The position numbers and the translations under genes are program-made. From Ochromonas danica (lineage: Eukaryota > Sar > Chrysophyceae > Chromulinales > Chromulinaceae), in NCBI GenBank assembly GCA_015146655.1, contig VKHL01000008.1:186001-250000 (forward strand): a stretch of DNA of 64,000 nucleotides, written 5' to 3'. Position 1 is the first letter of the stretch; each line of letters opens with the position of its first letter. Below the pieces are notes generated by a model, which had not been told where the DNA came from, ran no database searches, and was given only the letters and a program-made list of their open reading frames with translations. Below, piece by piece: positions 22,000-31,937 of the stretch.

Positions 22000-22366
22000 A
22001 TGGATGTCATCCAATTCTTAGTTGATTTGATTTTCCAACCTGGATCATCGTTGTGGTTGGTCCCAGCCATTAATGTGACTGTGTTGGTCCTCATATTCAT
22101 GCTTTTGATTGTTGGCTTCTATTCTGATGTGGCCAAGATACATGTCGTCGTGATGTCTACCTTAGCTCTTGGACTGCTCCTCTCTGTCAATTGGTGAGTG
22201 CCCCGCCTCCTTTTGCGAGTGTAAGGTATTCTCTTCTCACGCACATTCACCGTGGTCTAATTGTTCCAGGTTCTTCCACGAGTTTCAGAAGGTCCAGCAA
22301 AGCCAAGCCAATGCAGACGCTCCTCTCACTGTGACGAACACAGAGGAGAACAAGAAAGTAGATTGA
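22000..22366 (+). CDS. PKR1: Pkr1-type V-ATPase assembly factor
   Basis: Two exons, 22000-22193 and 22270-22366, give 96 aa. Pkr1 is a small ER membrane protein that helps assemble the V-ATPase Vo sector in yeast. The protein has the family layout: a short N-terminal segment (LVDLIFQPGSS), two closely spaced hydrophobic helices (about residues 19-41 and 46-64), the SVNWFFHEF step after helix 2, and a short hydrophilic tail ending in lysine-rich KKVD, which could act in ER retrieval. The intron splits the SVNW|FF motif. Identification rests on pattern and length rather than a search. Confidence 0.8.
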
Positions 22367-22782
22367 TTAGTGGAACTTGCATACATGTGGAACTAGTAGT
22401 CCTGTAAATAATGTATTATCATTTCTCTTGACAAGCATCCGGTGTCTTGCTTGTGGACAAGCATCTCGAGCAGAATCCTCGTCTCAGCTCATGGGGTCGT
22501 ATCGGAGTGTCAGGCTGATCTGGGAGGTGGAAGGACTTCTTCGCACAGCTTGTGTGAGCGCTCCCGCGACACCCTCTGCATGGGTACTGCAGGGGGATAT
22601 ACCAGGTACGATAGTATTAGACAAAGGAATATACAGTAGACATGCTAGATAGAGCCAGGCTTACCATTATACCATCTGCTGCCTGATGACAGATTAGGCA
22701 TTCCGTTCTGCGAGTATATAGCACACAATACAAGAGTGTCACATCAACTTCAACAACTATCAATCATCATCATCAGTTGTGA
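22367..22782. other. Intergenic region with hairpin-forming segment
   Basis: A 416-bp gap between convergent genes. Around 22430-22620 it is more G/C-rich than its surroundings and has short perfect stems (for example TGCTTGT-GG-ACAAGCA at about 22448-22463, and a GAGCGCTC palindrome near 22556). ORFs here show no protein feature. A structured RNA is possible but unproven. Confidence 0.3.
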
Positions 22783-23919
22783 TTACCTCGGAGTCTTCAA
22801 AGGTGGTTGATGCTCGCCAGGCTCGTTAGCAAACCGATTTTGTTTCGAACGATAGTCATCCTTCGGAGTAGATCGATCGTACTGATATGTGTCCAATTGC
22901 ATTGCTCCTGAAGCCTCGAGCTGAGCCTTGGATTGAGAATCTGTTGTTGCTATTGATAAAGGTGTGACAGATTGGTGTGCATCAGTCTGACTCTCGGCTT
23001 CTCTCAATTCCTTTTCCTCCATGCCTGCTTTCAGTTTCGAAAATTCAAGATAAAGCTGATCATACTTCTCTAGCATTTCCCTTTGCATTTTGATAGCAAG
23101 ATGTGCTTGGCTTTGAGAATCTCGAGCCGACAGCTCTGATCGCTGCACTTGAATAAAAGCCCACTGTGCCTTCTCACGAATATTCTCTACCTCTGCCATA
23201 CTAGTCTCATGACTGGATGAAAGTACGGACAGCTCTCGTTGGTAATGTTGGCAGCTTTGCTCGAGCGAATCAATCCGTTGTTGTGCTTCGAACAGTTGCC
23301 CTTGCAATTGGCTGGCCAACTGACCTGACCTCTGCAGTGCCTCCTTGCGAAAATCTTCTTTCCCTTTGAAGCTACAAATCTCGTTGTACTGCTTCTTGAC
23401 AGTTAGCACGGTTTGTTCGTAGTGATCACGCAGAACTAGAGAGTCGCGATGGTTATCATGGAACCTCTGCATTCTCTCCACAAGTTGAGAGAGCAGCTCC
23501 TTCTCTTGGGAAAGAGTCGCAATTGATGAAGTGCATTCTTTGAGACCCATCTCCAAGCGAAGAACATTTTTCTCTTTATCTCTCTCCCAGGCTTGCAGTC
23601 GCTCTTGGCATTGTTGAAGCTTGACAGACAGCTGCTCAACCATCTTCTCCTGTTTGCGGAGCTGGATCACGTTAGCTTCATCTCTTGCTTTCCAAGACTT
23701 GATTTCAGCCCTTAAGATATCATTGCGCAGACTCAATTCGGAGCATTTCGTGGAGTCAGAGGAAGAGCTTTCTCTCTCCGTCAAAGCACAGGACTCCTCC
23801 TCTTCCACGTCAAGCAGTGAGTTGGGATGGGGCGCCTGTTCTATGCTAGTCTGCTTCACAGATATGAGGAGGCTATGAAGCTTGTCGATCACTAGTTTGG
23901 CCTTATCCGAGAGATTCAT
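22783..23919 (-). CDS. Coiled-coil protein, 378 aa
   Basis: Single exon. Residues about 60-315 are nearly continuous heptad-type coiled coil rich in Gln, Glu, Lys and Leu (for example EKMVEQLSVKLQQCQERLQ). A short Ser/Glu-rich acidic segment precedes it, and the C-terminal 60 residues are polar and probably disordered, ending KTPR. There is no motor head, membrane helix or enzymatic motif. Centrosome, basal-body or intraflagellar roles are common for such proteins, but nothing here decides that. The stop codon lies in a GAGGTAATC context that could also be a splice donor, so a 3' exon cannot be ruled out. Confidence 0.72.
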   Translation of the reverse strand: MNLSDKAKLVIDKLHSLLISVKQTSIEQAPHPNSLLDVEEEESCALTERESSSSDSTKCSELSLRNDILRAEIKSWKARDEANVIQLRKQEKMVEQLSVKLQQCQERLQAWERDKEKNVLRLEMGLKECTSSIATLSQEKELLSQLVERMQRFHDNHRDSLVLRDHYEQTVLTVKKQYNEICSFKGKEDFRKEALQRSGQLASQLQGQLFEAQQRIDSLEQSCQHYQRELSVLSSSHETSMAEVENIREKAQWAFIQVQRSELSARDSQSQAHLAIKMQREMLEKYDQLYLEFSKLKAGMEEKELREAESQTDAHQSVTPLSIATTDSQSKAQLEASGAMQLDTYQYDRSTPKDDYRSKQNRFANEPGEHQPPLKTPR

Positions 23920-24890
23920 TCGATTTCCTTGTCAAGGTCGAAGTTTGTGCAGCGAAGGGATTCAAAGAGAAGAGGACTTCCGAAGTTTCGTAATTTCGGA
24001 ATCTCGCTGTTTTGGATCTGTTCTGACGAAAACCAAATATTTCACTGGGGTCTCTCTTTCCGCCTCACAATCAAACCCAACCAACCCACCACCTCCAACA
24101 TGTTGTGATGATCAAGAGGGCCTCTTGAAAACCTCCTTCCAAGGTGAGTACCATCTCTGAAACAGTGCTGCTTGTTAGTACATGACCGTAGGTGGATGAT
24201 TGTTCAATGATGATTCTCTCTTCTTCATTCGTATTTCATCGTTCTGACTGCTTGTGAGGACAAAAGAGGCCTCTAATACTGAGAACACTCCACCCTAAAC
24301 TACCCACACCTTCTCTGCCAACACTTGATCTGTGATATGATGTTCTCTAACAGTTCCTTCTCTTTAATAGAATACCGTGGACTGCGGTCAGTGCCAAGAG
24401 CACGCCAGCCCAGCAGTAGAAGAAGTACAATGCAATGTAAAGTCTTGTCTCTTCTCTGAGTGAATTGTCGTGAAGGGATTGGGTAACAGAGAATGGCTCC
24501 TGTGATGAACCTAGTCTATTGTATTTCATCGTTGTCTGACTTCAAGTTGAAGATAATGTAGCCTATTGAATCTGAGGACCTGACTGACCTACTGTTACCC
24601 AATCATTTCTACTCGCCTACCATGCCTTTAAATATTAACGAACTCCAGCTGACTTGTCTTTTCTTTCGCCTTTTCTTCAGGCGGATGACACTCAATCAGA
24701 GCATTTTGGAATTGTGGCTTTCTGTGACTCTTCTCTTACATAATAATGCTTTGGAGGCTTCGTACAATAAAATAAATAAATCCTGTTCAAAATTGACTTG
24801 TGAAAGTTGAAAGCTATGAGATAGCTTACACCGAACTAGACTATGTACAATACACTTCCCTCAATAACACTAAATTACCTCCTCTGTGCT
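23920..24890. other. Intergenic region, 23.9-24.9 kb
   Basis: Almost 1 kb between the coiled-coil gene and the TEX47-like gene. It includes pyrimidine-rich promoter-like sequence next to 23919 and one possible small membrane-protein ORF (listed separately). Other ORFs look random. Confidence 0.45.
24347..24529 (-). CDS. Possible small single-pass membrane protein, 60 aa
   Basis: Uninterrupted ATG-to-TAG ORF. The first 25 residues are polar, residues about 30-53 form one hydrophobic helix (YIALYFFYCWAGVLLALTAV), and the tail is short and basic (KRRNC). This is the layout of a tail-anchored or small ER protein. No family recognised and no splice support, so it could be a chance ORF in a 970-bp gap. 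Confidence 0.33.
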   Translation of the reverse strand: MKYNRLGSSQEPFSVTQSLHDNSLREETRLYIALYFFYCWAGVLLALTAVHGILLKRRNC

Positions 24891-25628
24891 TCAGTATCGC
24901 ACGAGTCGCTCTAGTGGCCAGCTGAGCTCTGAGTCAAGTGTGGCATGGTAAGGGTCAAAGTAGAACTCCACGAAGTCTTGCAGGGAAAAGAAAAGGTCAG
25001 ACGAAGCCAATGCGATGATAAGATTCTTCCCTGGAAGCTTGTCGGCGAATCTATAACACACCACCACACAATCAGTCACTGTAAGTCAGTGGCGTGGATG
25101 AACAACAGCTTACTTGGAGATCTCGAGCTCTTCTTGTGGTTGTTCCTTCAGCTTATTGCCAACATCTAACAGCTTGGTGGACATCTCATAGACAATGTCC
25201 AGACTGTTCTCCTCTGTGAGTTCTTCCAGACTCCTTTGTTCTTGAAGGACACAAGAATACCATTCAGGGAAGAAGCGTTTGGGTCGGTCTTCAGTGTCAA
25301 AGACAATGGCACCAGATTGAATAGGTGCACTGCCTAAGAAGTGACCGTGTCCCGCCAGATTGCTCAATATCCTCAAAACAGAGTAACAAGGACCTTCTAA
25401 CAGGTGGAGGATTGATGTGACCTGCCCCATCAAAATGCCCGTAACATTGGCTTCTTCTTTGTTGACTTCTTCTTCCACAATGGCGCGGTGGACTTGCAGT
25501 GCATCGACAAGGTCTTGCTCAGACCTCACCTGACCACAGTAAATGATCGTTGTCAGCCCTCCTTCAGGAATAGCCTTACGGCGCACTTCACTGAGGTGGG
25601 AAAGAAGAGAAGGCTCCTCAGGATTCAT
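24891..25628 (-). CDS. TEX47: TEX47-like protein with BLUF-type fold
   Basis: Two exons, 25628-25114 and 25050-24891, give 224 aa. The protein matches the layout of animal TEX47 (C7orf62): a central GILM..TSILHLLEGP block typical of the BLUF-like ferredoxin fold, a middle RFFPEW segment and the characteristic C-terminal FYFDPYHATLDSELSWP. In animals the gene is testis-expressed, and homologs are expected where flagella are built. Whether it binds flavin is unknown. I do not see the Tyr/Gln photochemistry signature clearly, so light sensing should not be assumed. The intron sits just before FADKLPGKN. Confidence 0.75.
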
Positions 25629-25989
25629 GACGACTAGACCAGACGAGACAAGTATTCACCTGGTCTACTATCTGAGCAGTGCTGGTGCTGAAAACGGCCA
25701 AGATTGAGAAACTGTTTATACTAAAAACATGTTTTCCACCGTCCAGTTTGAAGAAGAGGAGAAGGCAGAGGCAGCAGCAAGAGAGCGGACCTCAACCATG
25801 ACATACTGTGACATGCTGTGAAGTCTCTGAGGACAAAAAGGACACGAAGTATCCTGCTGGGCATAGAGAATAGCTGGTGTATGACCTTTCCAGGTGGTTT
25901 AGATGGAAAGGAATCCATCCGCGTTTCTCCTAGGAAGAAGCAATCAATCAGTGTGTCATTACGATCATCAGTAGTTTCTCCAATCTTCG
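25629..25989. promoter_or_regulatory. Divergent intergenic region before family paralog 1
   Basis: 361 bp between the divergent TEX47-like and paralog 1 starts. It contains no convincing ORF and should hold both promoters. Confidence 0.4.
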
Positions 25990-27546
25990 ATGTCCTGTGT
26001 TGTGGTTGGAAGTGACGACGGAGGAGTTGTCAGTAGGAAGGCCGTATCGATGGTGAAGAGAGTAGTGATTGAGGAGCGGCGAGGGGTAACCATCTGCTTC
26101 AATGACTTGAAGAACTACTGGAAGCCTCATGTCACACTAGACGTGGTCCTCGCTTATCACGAAGAGTTCTCCTGTCTGGAGCTGGTTGCCTATTACCCTG
26201 AAGCTAACCTCGAAGCTCCTCGCCTCTACCTCGCTATCAAACCCATTCTCAATCAGATCGACGCTGCTGACATCGAATGGCGAGTGGCGGAGAAGAAAGA
26301 GCATCTGCTTCGCATAAAACATCGCTGTGAAGAGGAAAGTGTCGTGAAGGAGGTAACCTTAGGTTTAGTCTCAGCTTATGTTCTCTCACGGTTAGCCTTC
26401 GAACAACGTGCTAACGATGGAGAAGGAGACAACAAGATGTCTCTGCATGTCTTCCTGGCCCCCACAGAATGTGATGGAATAGGAGAAGAGCCCACGTCCT
26501 GTCTCATCGATCCTGTTCTCCGCGCCAAACCAACGAAACTCGATCCACTCGTTGTAGTCTTCCCCAAGAAGTCTCATTATAGGTTAGGCAATGCCATGTC
26601 GTTGATTCATCTGCCAACTAACAAGTGATTAATACAACCATTGCCTTACAGCAAATCGGAAGTAGCAGCAGCAATGCACAATGTTCAAGTTGAGGCTGCT
26701 CAAGCTCGCCAAGCCACTCATTTGGCATCATTAGCCATTTCCTCTGTGGATGGCTTCCGAGTCTTCTTGGCCCATCGTCTTCAATGGAAGAACTACTCTC
26801 CTGCGAGAATACTCTGGATCAAGGCAATCAATAGAGTGCTTTCTCAGAACTATGTTGCAAAAGTTAGAGCCCGACTAGAGGTTTTGGAGAGAAGACAAAA
26901 GGCTCGTGAGCAAAGGCGATCAGCGGGTGATGCTCTTCCCTGCGCCAATAAAGCCAGCAAACCTCCCAGAATTCTCAGGAGGAGCTTTGATGGATTGTGT
27001 CTTCCTCCAATCAGACCAGACCTGCGCCGATTAAAGACTTCTACGACAGCAGGGCTTGGAGCAGAAGATGGCTTTGTGGAGGGAAAAGAGCAGAAGAGTG
27101 CGAAAGAAGCAACCGCCACCATTCTCAAACCTAATGGTGAAGCCCTCCTGCTGGAGGAGAAGAAAATGTTGCACCAACTAAGTAAGGAGAAAAGTCGTCG
27201 TAAGAGCCTGAGTTTGCTTCATGCATCCTCTTCCCTAAGTCATCAAACAGTGTTGAGCGAAGGGTGTGCTGAAGCAAACAGTCCTCCTGGTGGTACCGCT
27301 GGTGTGCCTCCGAGTATCCGCAGAAACAGCTTGATGATGTCTACCAACAGTCTTGTAGCTGCTCGTCCTAGTCTATCGTCTCACTCTTCTATGAGTCCTT
27401 TGAAGACAGAAGATGATTGTGATTCTCCTCCTTCCTTGATCGATAGCTTCGTGAGCAAGTCTTCTGTCAGCACAACACTTCTCCCTTCACACCCTTTATA
27501 TCTGCCGAGTGACGCCTTAGCTCGCACGCTGAATTGCCATCTCTAG
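25990..27546 (+). CDS. Novel family, paralog 1 (495 aa)
   Basis: Two exons, 25990-26582 and 26652-27546. It is one of three paralogs in this window (29885, 33091). N-terminal domain (about residues 20-197): FNDLKNYWKPHVTLDVVLAY, then CLELVAYYPEANLEAPRLYL, ending in a hydrophobic strand with VVVFPKKS. Next a helical stretch with YSPARILWIKAINRV and PRILRRSFD. Then about 180 residues of Ser-rich disordered sequence, and a conserved C-terminal signature PSLIDSFVSKSS...DALARTLNCHL. No membrane helix or known catalytic motif. An alternative start at 26050 would remove 20 residues. The intron (phase 2, right after the FPKK strand) is at the same place as in paralog 3. Soluble cytosolic adaptor or cytoskeletal roles are conceivable, but the function is unknown. 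Confidence 0.8.
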
Positions 27547-27853
27547 ATGTGCTTCTATTTACCTATACCATGCAGTTTTACCTAACTATATTCATCTGCC
27601 ATTCCTTATTTTATGTGAACTCTTCAATGTCTACGAGCCCTTGATTGATGAGCTGTGATTAGCTTTTAACAGTTCTTTAGTATTTTAGTTATTGTTATTA
27701 TTATTTCTTTGAATTTAGGACATAGAAGACTCATTCGTATCAAACTTACGAGTTGTCAAATATACTAGATTGAAAATGCTTGATGGTTGAACAAGCGAGC
27801 ATTTTCATCTGCTGATCTCACTTTATTTCCCGCTGCTAACAACGTCTTTGACT
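27547..27853. other. Convergent 3' region
   Basis: 307 bp of A/T-rich sequence between the stops of paralog 1 (+) and the type I membrane protein (-). It includes a run of TTATTATTA type. Nothing else seen. Confidence 0.5.
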
Positions 27854-29548
27854 TTATGGTGTTGTTGCAACTTTGAGATACCTGTGGTAGAATATCGCTG
27901 TAAAAGCTAAAACAATGAAATAGCCTATGAATGCTATCATGACTGTATGCATAGCAAGCTGATCGCCTTCGCTTTCATTACCACCTTTGCTACTGGAGCC
28001 AGAATCGCTCGGTAATACCATGGACTCATTCACCAACACACTCTGCAGCATTGCATCTGCAACAATACTGCCTTTTCGAGTAGAGATATCATCTTTCCAT
28101 ACGTTTACAACACGGCAGTCGTTATAAGTTGTTCGCCATTGCTGAACTTTTTCATCCAGCATAGCATTGATCTCTTTTCTAATGGGACCTTGGAGAGCTC
28201 CAGTGATCACTTGAGAAGAAAGGTTGCGGAATGCCACAGGGGAAGTGAATAACAGAAAAGAAGTGTCAATTACATCTATAAAGTCAGTATCCAAACTTGT
28301 GAGGCCGCTCTGCGGATATATCGAGAGATCTTGCGGCTCCTGCTCAACCAGTAAATTGGCAACAGCGAACTGTTTGACACCTCCTAACCAGCAATTTGTG
28401 GATAGAAATAACTCCAACGGATTGCTTGGTACTCTGTCTTTCTTAATCGCTAAGATAATATCCACTGAGATATCTACATTGATCCAAGTCGCTGTCAGAG
28501 TCAAGGGTTTACTTGATAGACCACAAGAAGAAGTGTTAACAATGTGGACTAGATCAACATCAATTTCAATTAAACGAAAGGTCCATTTGCTTTGAAGCAA
28601 AGATGAGCAATTTGCTACAGGCTCCAGCAGTTGGAAAGAAGTCAAAGTGTTGAAACCTCGCACTCGCAATTCCTGCAATCGCGCAGATACAGCAGAAGAA
28701 AGCTCTACTTGCTGACCATAAAATTGCCGAGTTGCGAACATTTCAACCGACTTCATACTTTCTTGAATCAATGAAGAAAAAGTTGAGTATATAGAAGGAG
28801 GGATAGAAAAGCAGGAGAAACTTTGAAGGGTCTCTCTTGAAGTCAAGGCTTGAACGAATCGATAGAAATAACCGTACATACTATTACTCCAATCGATAAC
28901 TTCAGAATCATTCTGTGAGCATGCTGGCCTTGGTTGTTGCTGACCAATCAATAGCATGATCTGGGGATTTAGTTGATTAGTCAGCAAAGACGAAGCAACT
29001 TCATCATATATTGGCTCCAAGGATGGGCAAATACTACCTCGAACTTGGCTTTCGATGATCGATGCGACCAAAGGTGCGAATACATTCAAGACAGGACTTG
29101 CAAAGTCAACTTGTACGTTCAGATCTTGGACAGAGCAAGAGGTAAGATTGGCTGCCACCGGCAGATTGTCCTGCTTTTCAATGACAGTTGTTAGAGCTAA
29201 TGTAGAGCTGATATCAGTGCGCACATTTCTAGATAGACCGTCATAGCGATAGCTTCCCTTGCATGACGTGGAAAGTCTTTTGAACTGCACCAATAGACTA
29301 GTGGGTGGGAGGTATCGCGAGGAAATAGACGACAACATCAATCGTCTACAGGAAAGGCCTTTAACTGTCACATCTTCGACACCTGCTGGAAAAGAGAGGT
29401 CCGAAAAGGTGTACGTGAATGAACTCAACAAGCACGAAATCAGTGATTCGTTAGTTGCAAGAGTGGATAAGGTCAGAGATTGCACCATGACAACAACCAC
29501 CAGCCAGCATGACATGCAGGAGGCCAACATCGATAGTACCCATCTCAT
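27854..29548 (-). CDS. Type I membrane protein with probable BPI/TULIP-like ectodomain
   Basis: Intronless 564-aa protein from the ATG at 29548. An upstream in-frame ATG at 29593 would place 15 polar residues before the hydrophobic leader, so the later start is preferred. There is a signal peptide at residues about 1-30 (RWVLSMLASCMSCWLVVVVM), a long Cys-containing ectodomain with many N-glycosylation sequons, one C-terminal membrane helix (VMIAFIGYFIVLAFTAIFY) and a short basic cytosolic tail. The stretch IIESQVRGSICPSLEPIYDE resembles the conserved Cys-containing helix of BPI/LBP-type lipid-binding (TULIP) domains, and the length would allow two such barrels. That family call is tentative. 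It sits between paralogs 1 and 2 on the opposite strand. Confidence 0.7.
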   Translation of the reverse strand: MRWVLSMLASCMSCWLVVVVMVQSLTLSTLATNESLISCLLSSFTYTFSDLSFPAGVEDVTVKGLSCRRLMLSSISSRYLPPTSLLVQFKRLSTSCKGSYRYDGLSRNVRTDISSTLALTTVIEKQDNLPVAANLTSCSVQDLNVQVDFASPVLNVFAPLVASIIESQVRGSICPSLEPIYDEVASSLLTNQLNPQIMLLIGQQQPRPACSQNDSEVIDWSNSMYGYFYRFVQALTSRETLQSFSCFSIPPSIYSTFSSLIQESMKSVEMFATRQFYGQQVELSSAVSARLQELRVRGFNTLTSFQLLEPVANCSSLLQSKWTFRLIEIDVDLVHIVNTSSCGLSSKPLTLTATWINVDISVDIILAIKKDRVPSNPLELFLSTNCWLGGVKQFAVANLLVEQEPQDLSIYPQSGLTSLDTDFIDVIDTSFLLFTSPVAFRNLSSQVITGALQGPIRKEINAMLDEKVQQWRTTYNDCRVVNVWKDDISTRKGSIVADAMLQSVLVNESMVLPSDSGSSSKGGNESEGDQLAMHTVMIAFIGYFIVLAFTAIFYHRYLKVATTP

Positions 29549-29884
29549 CTTCCTAAAAGAGATTATGGCATTTTCACTGCCAGTGAGGATCATCCAGTGA
29601 GGATGATGGATCAGCAGTCTATCATCTCATCCTCCTATCGGATCATCCAATTCATTTATTCACACAATCATCATCATCATCATTTGCCGGTCTTCTTATA
29701 TTGCGGCCTTGTGAAAAGCCGAAAAGAGCAGTTAAAACTCTCTTTTTCTTCCCACCGGTCATGTTAATCGGAAATGTCGTGGAGCTCACTGCTGACTTCT
29801 TCCACACTTCTTTCTCAACGACCAGCAAGAAGAACTGTTGTGCAGATAACCGCTATTGCTTCATGACTTATTGAATGATTAATC
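29549..29884. promoter_or_regulatory. Divergent intergenic region before paralog 2
   Basis: 336 bp between divergent starts. It contains repeated GGATCATCCA-type motifs (about 29588-29597 and 29640-29649) and a short ATC run at about 29667-29682. No gene. Confidence 0.4.
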
Positions 29885-31024
29885 ATGATGAACAGATGGC
29901 GCAAGGCTCATATTGATCAGCAGAATGCGAAGAGTGAACTGGAAATATTGTTCAATGACTGCAAAATGTATTGGCGCCCGCGGGTCACTTTAGACATTGT
30001 TATCGCCCATCATATTTTGAAACGTTGCTTGGAAATTATTGTTTATCGCGCTGAATTGAAAGCCGAGGCTCCTCGAATTTATCTGAGCACTCCCAAAGTG
30101 GTTCGTCTCTTAGACAAGCATGAGGTGGAGTGGAAATTGAAGGCGTTGGAAAAGGCACGCGCAGACGCGGTTGATAGCTTCGGCGACGCTGACAGAAATA
30201 AAGGGCCTATTTTAGAAACAGTTCTCAATGAGGCCATCTCCCTCTTCATCCTTGATCGCCTCGCAGTGAAAACCAACACTGATGGCCGCCTGGCCATGAC
30301 CTTCATGCCTCGTAGAGGAGAAGATGTGCTTTATGATGATTTTGGTGCTGCTACTTCTCTCAGCAAGAAATGCTGCCCTCCTGGTATTGTTCCTTTAAAA
30401 GCAATATTCCTCTCAGCCGCGTCGACTTCTCCTGCAGTTTCAATCGCTCTAAGGGTGTTCCTAGAATCACTGCATGAATGTCAGCTTCGATTGAAGTCAC
30501 CCGACTTGGCGAGAAAGAGATGGCTAATTGCCAAAAGAAAGGTTGTATTCCGAGAAGCCCTCAAGAGGACATTAGCGGTTCTTCATCCTCTATTTCCTGG
30601 TTCTTGGGAAACGTCAACTGCAAAGTACAAAGTTGATGGGAGTGTTGCGTCATCTACTGAATCATTTGGATCTCAAGAGAATTGTGATCTAGAAGGTGCT
30701 CCTCGACGCAGAACTTCGGTTTGTCGACGTGGTTCAGCTCTGCCAGCATTGCAGCACTCAAAGAGCTCCATTATCGATACCGCTGCTGCAATGAGAAGAT
30801 CACGCGTTAATACGCTTCCCACCTCTCCAGGTGAAGATCGTTCTTCAGTGCGTTCTTTGGATCGTATTCCTCAATCCAATGCCAGTTCTCCTTCAAAAGT
30901 TGTTCAGCTGCCCAGCTTGGCAGAGAGCTTTGCCAGCAAGGCCTCGTTGAATCCTTCCCCTCTATGTAAGCCAGGCTATTCTTTGCAAGATGCTATCACC
31001 CGAGCGATACATTGTGAATTATGA
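29885..31024 (+). CDS. Novel family, paralog 2 (379 aa, intronless)
   Basis: Single exon. The N-terminal domain has FNDCKMYWRPRVTLDIVIAHH and CLEIIVYRAELKAEAPRIYL, closely matching paralogs 1 and 3. The helical segment is shorter, with KSPDLARKRWLIAKRKV. The Ser-rich linker carries several RR-x-S sites, and the C-terminal signature is PSLAESFASKASLN...DAITRAIHCEL. It lacks the phase-2 intron shared by the other two, which suggests intron loss or copying through RNA. It also lacks the PRILRR motif. Function unknown. Confidence 0.8.
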   Translation: MMNRWRKAHIDQQNAKSELEILFNDCKMYWRPRVTLDIVIAHHILKRCLEIIVYRAELKAEAPRIYLSTPKVVRLLDKHEVEWKLKALEKARADAVDSFGDADRNKGPILETVLNEAISLFILDRLAVKTNTDGRLAMTFMPRRGEDVLYDDFGAATSLSKKCCPPGIVPLKAIFLSAASTSPAVSIALRVFLESLHECQLRLKSPDLARKRWLIAKRKVVFREALKRTLAVLHPLFPGSWETSTAKYKVDGSVASSTESFGSQENCDLEGAPRRRTSVCRRGSALPALQHSKSSIIDTAAAMRRSRVNTLPTSPGEDRSSVRSLDRIPQSNASSPSKVVQLPSLAESFASKASLNPSPLCKPGYSLQDAITRAIHCEL

Positions 31025-31937
31025 TGTTCTGGTATATTTTATGTGTTTGTGTACAAACGATTTTATGTGTTCCACCCAGTTATTGTGTACTGTCCCAACT
31101 CGCCCTTATGTATCAGATAGAAGAAAGTGGTGTCAGAATTCCAATGATAGTACAGGCGATCTTTGAACATCTGTGTCCGTACGTCTGCTGTATGCCTTTG
31201 TTTTTGTGAGAGCATTATGTGCGGTGTAAGTGCACCGTATTGTTAGTATAAGAATATCATGAAAAGAGTTTCATTGTAAATTAATGAACAATGGTGCACA
31301 ATTTTGTTGCACGCTATTGGCCAGACATTGCCCCTGATCGTTTGCCTGAGCAATCAAATGTGATCAAGATCGGGTATCATATCATCCGTGGTGTCATTAT
31401 ATTTTAATTAATTGCAATAGAAGTCAGAGAAGTTCTCCAGATCATTATCGTCGATTTCCGTTGGCATTGGATATCTTGTAAGTACAAGCACAGAGAGATC
31501 GACAACACAATCATTGCATGGTACTAGACAAACGAGAGCGAGGGATGTGTAGATGGAGAGATGACGAAGGTCGGGATTCTACGCGATGAAGAAGTTAGAT
31601 CGTATGAGCGTTGCTGCTTCGTGGTCAAACACAAGAGCGATGTATTCAAAATAATACCGGTGAATTTAATTGGTCATTAAGCCATTAGAACACATACTAA
31701 CAAGCCAAAACTTTAAAGCACGGCTCGTTGGGATGACAGCGGCCCAGAGCTAAATAACTTCTGTAAACCACCACCTTATGTAAACGTACTTCGACCTAAA
31801 AGTCGCGAAGAAATACGCTAATATAATAGTATATGGGAGAACTGACACAAACAACACAAAGTATTCAACAAAACAACCCAGCATACCTAAACACATCTTA
31901 TGTTCAATTAAAAGATCAGTATTACTGGCCCCAAGAA
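31025..31937. other. A/T-rich intergenic region
   Basis: 913 bp between the stop of paralog 2 and the stop of the NTF2-like gene. No ORF with protein-like composition and no tRNA-like folding pattern noticed. Both 3' UTRs lie here. The length is larger than most gaps in the window. Confidence 0.45.

Noticed and set aside
22377-22652. 91-aa plus-strand ORF after PKR1
   Set aside because: No hydrophobic pattern, motif or splice signal supporting a protein.
24622-24810. 62-aa plus-strand ORF with a pyrimidine tract and AG before GCGGATGACAC
   Set aside because: It looks like a possible terminal exon, but no upstream exon with a matching phase could be found.
24891-25628. Calling the TEX47-like protein a blue-light receptor
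   Set aside because: The fold block is present, but the flavin photochemistry residues are not clearly visible, and TEX47 proteins are not known photoreceptors.
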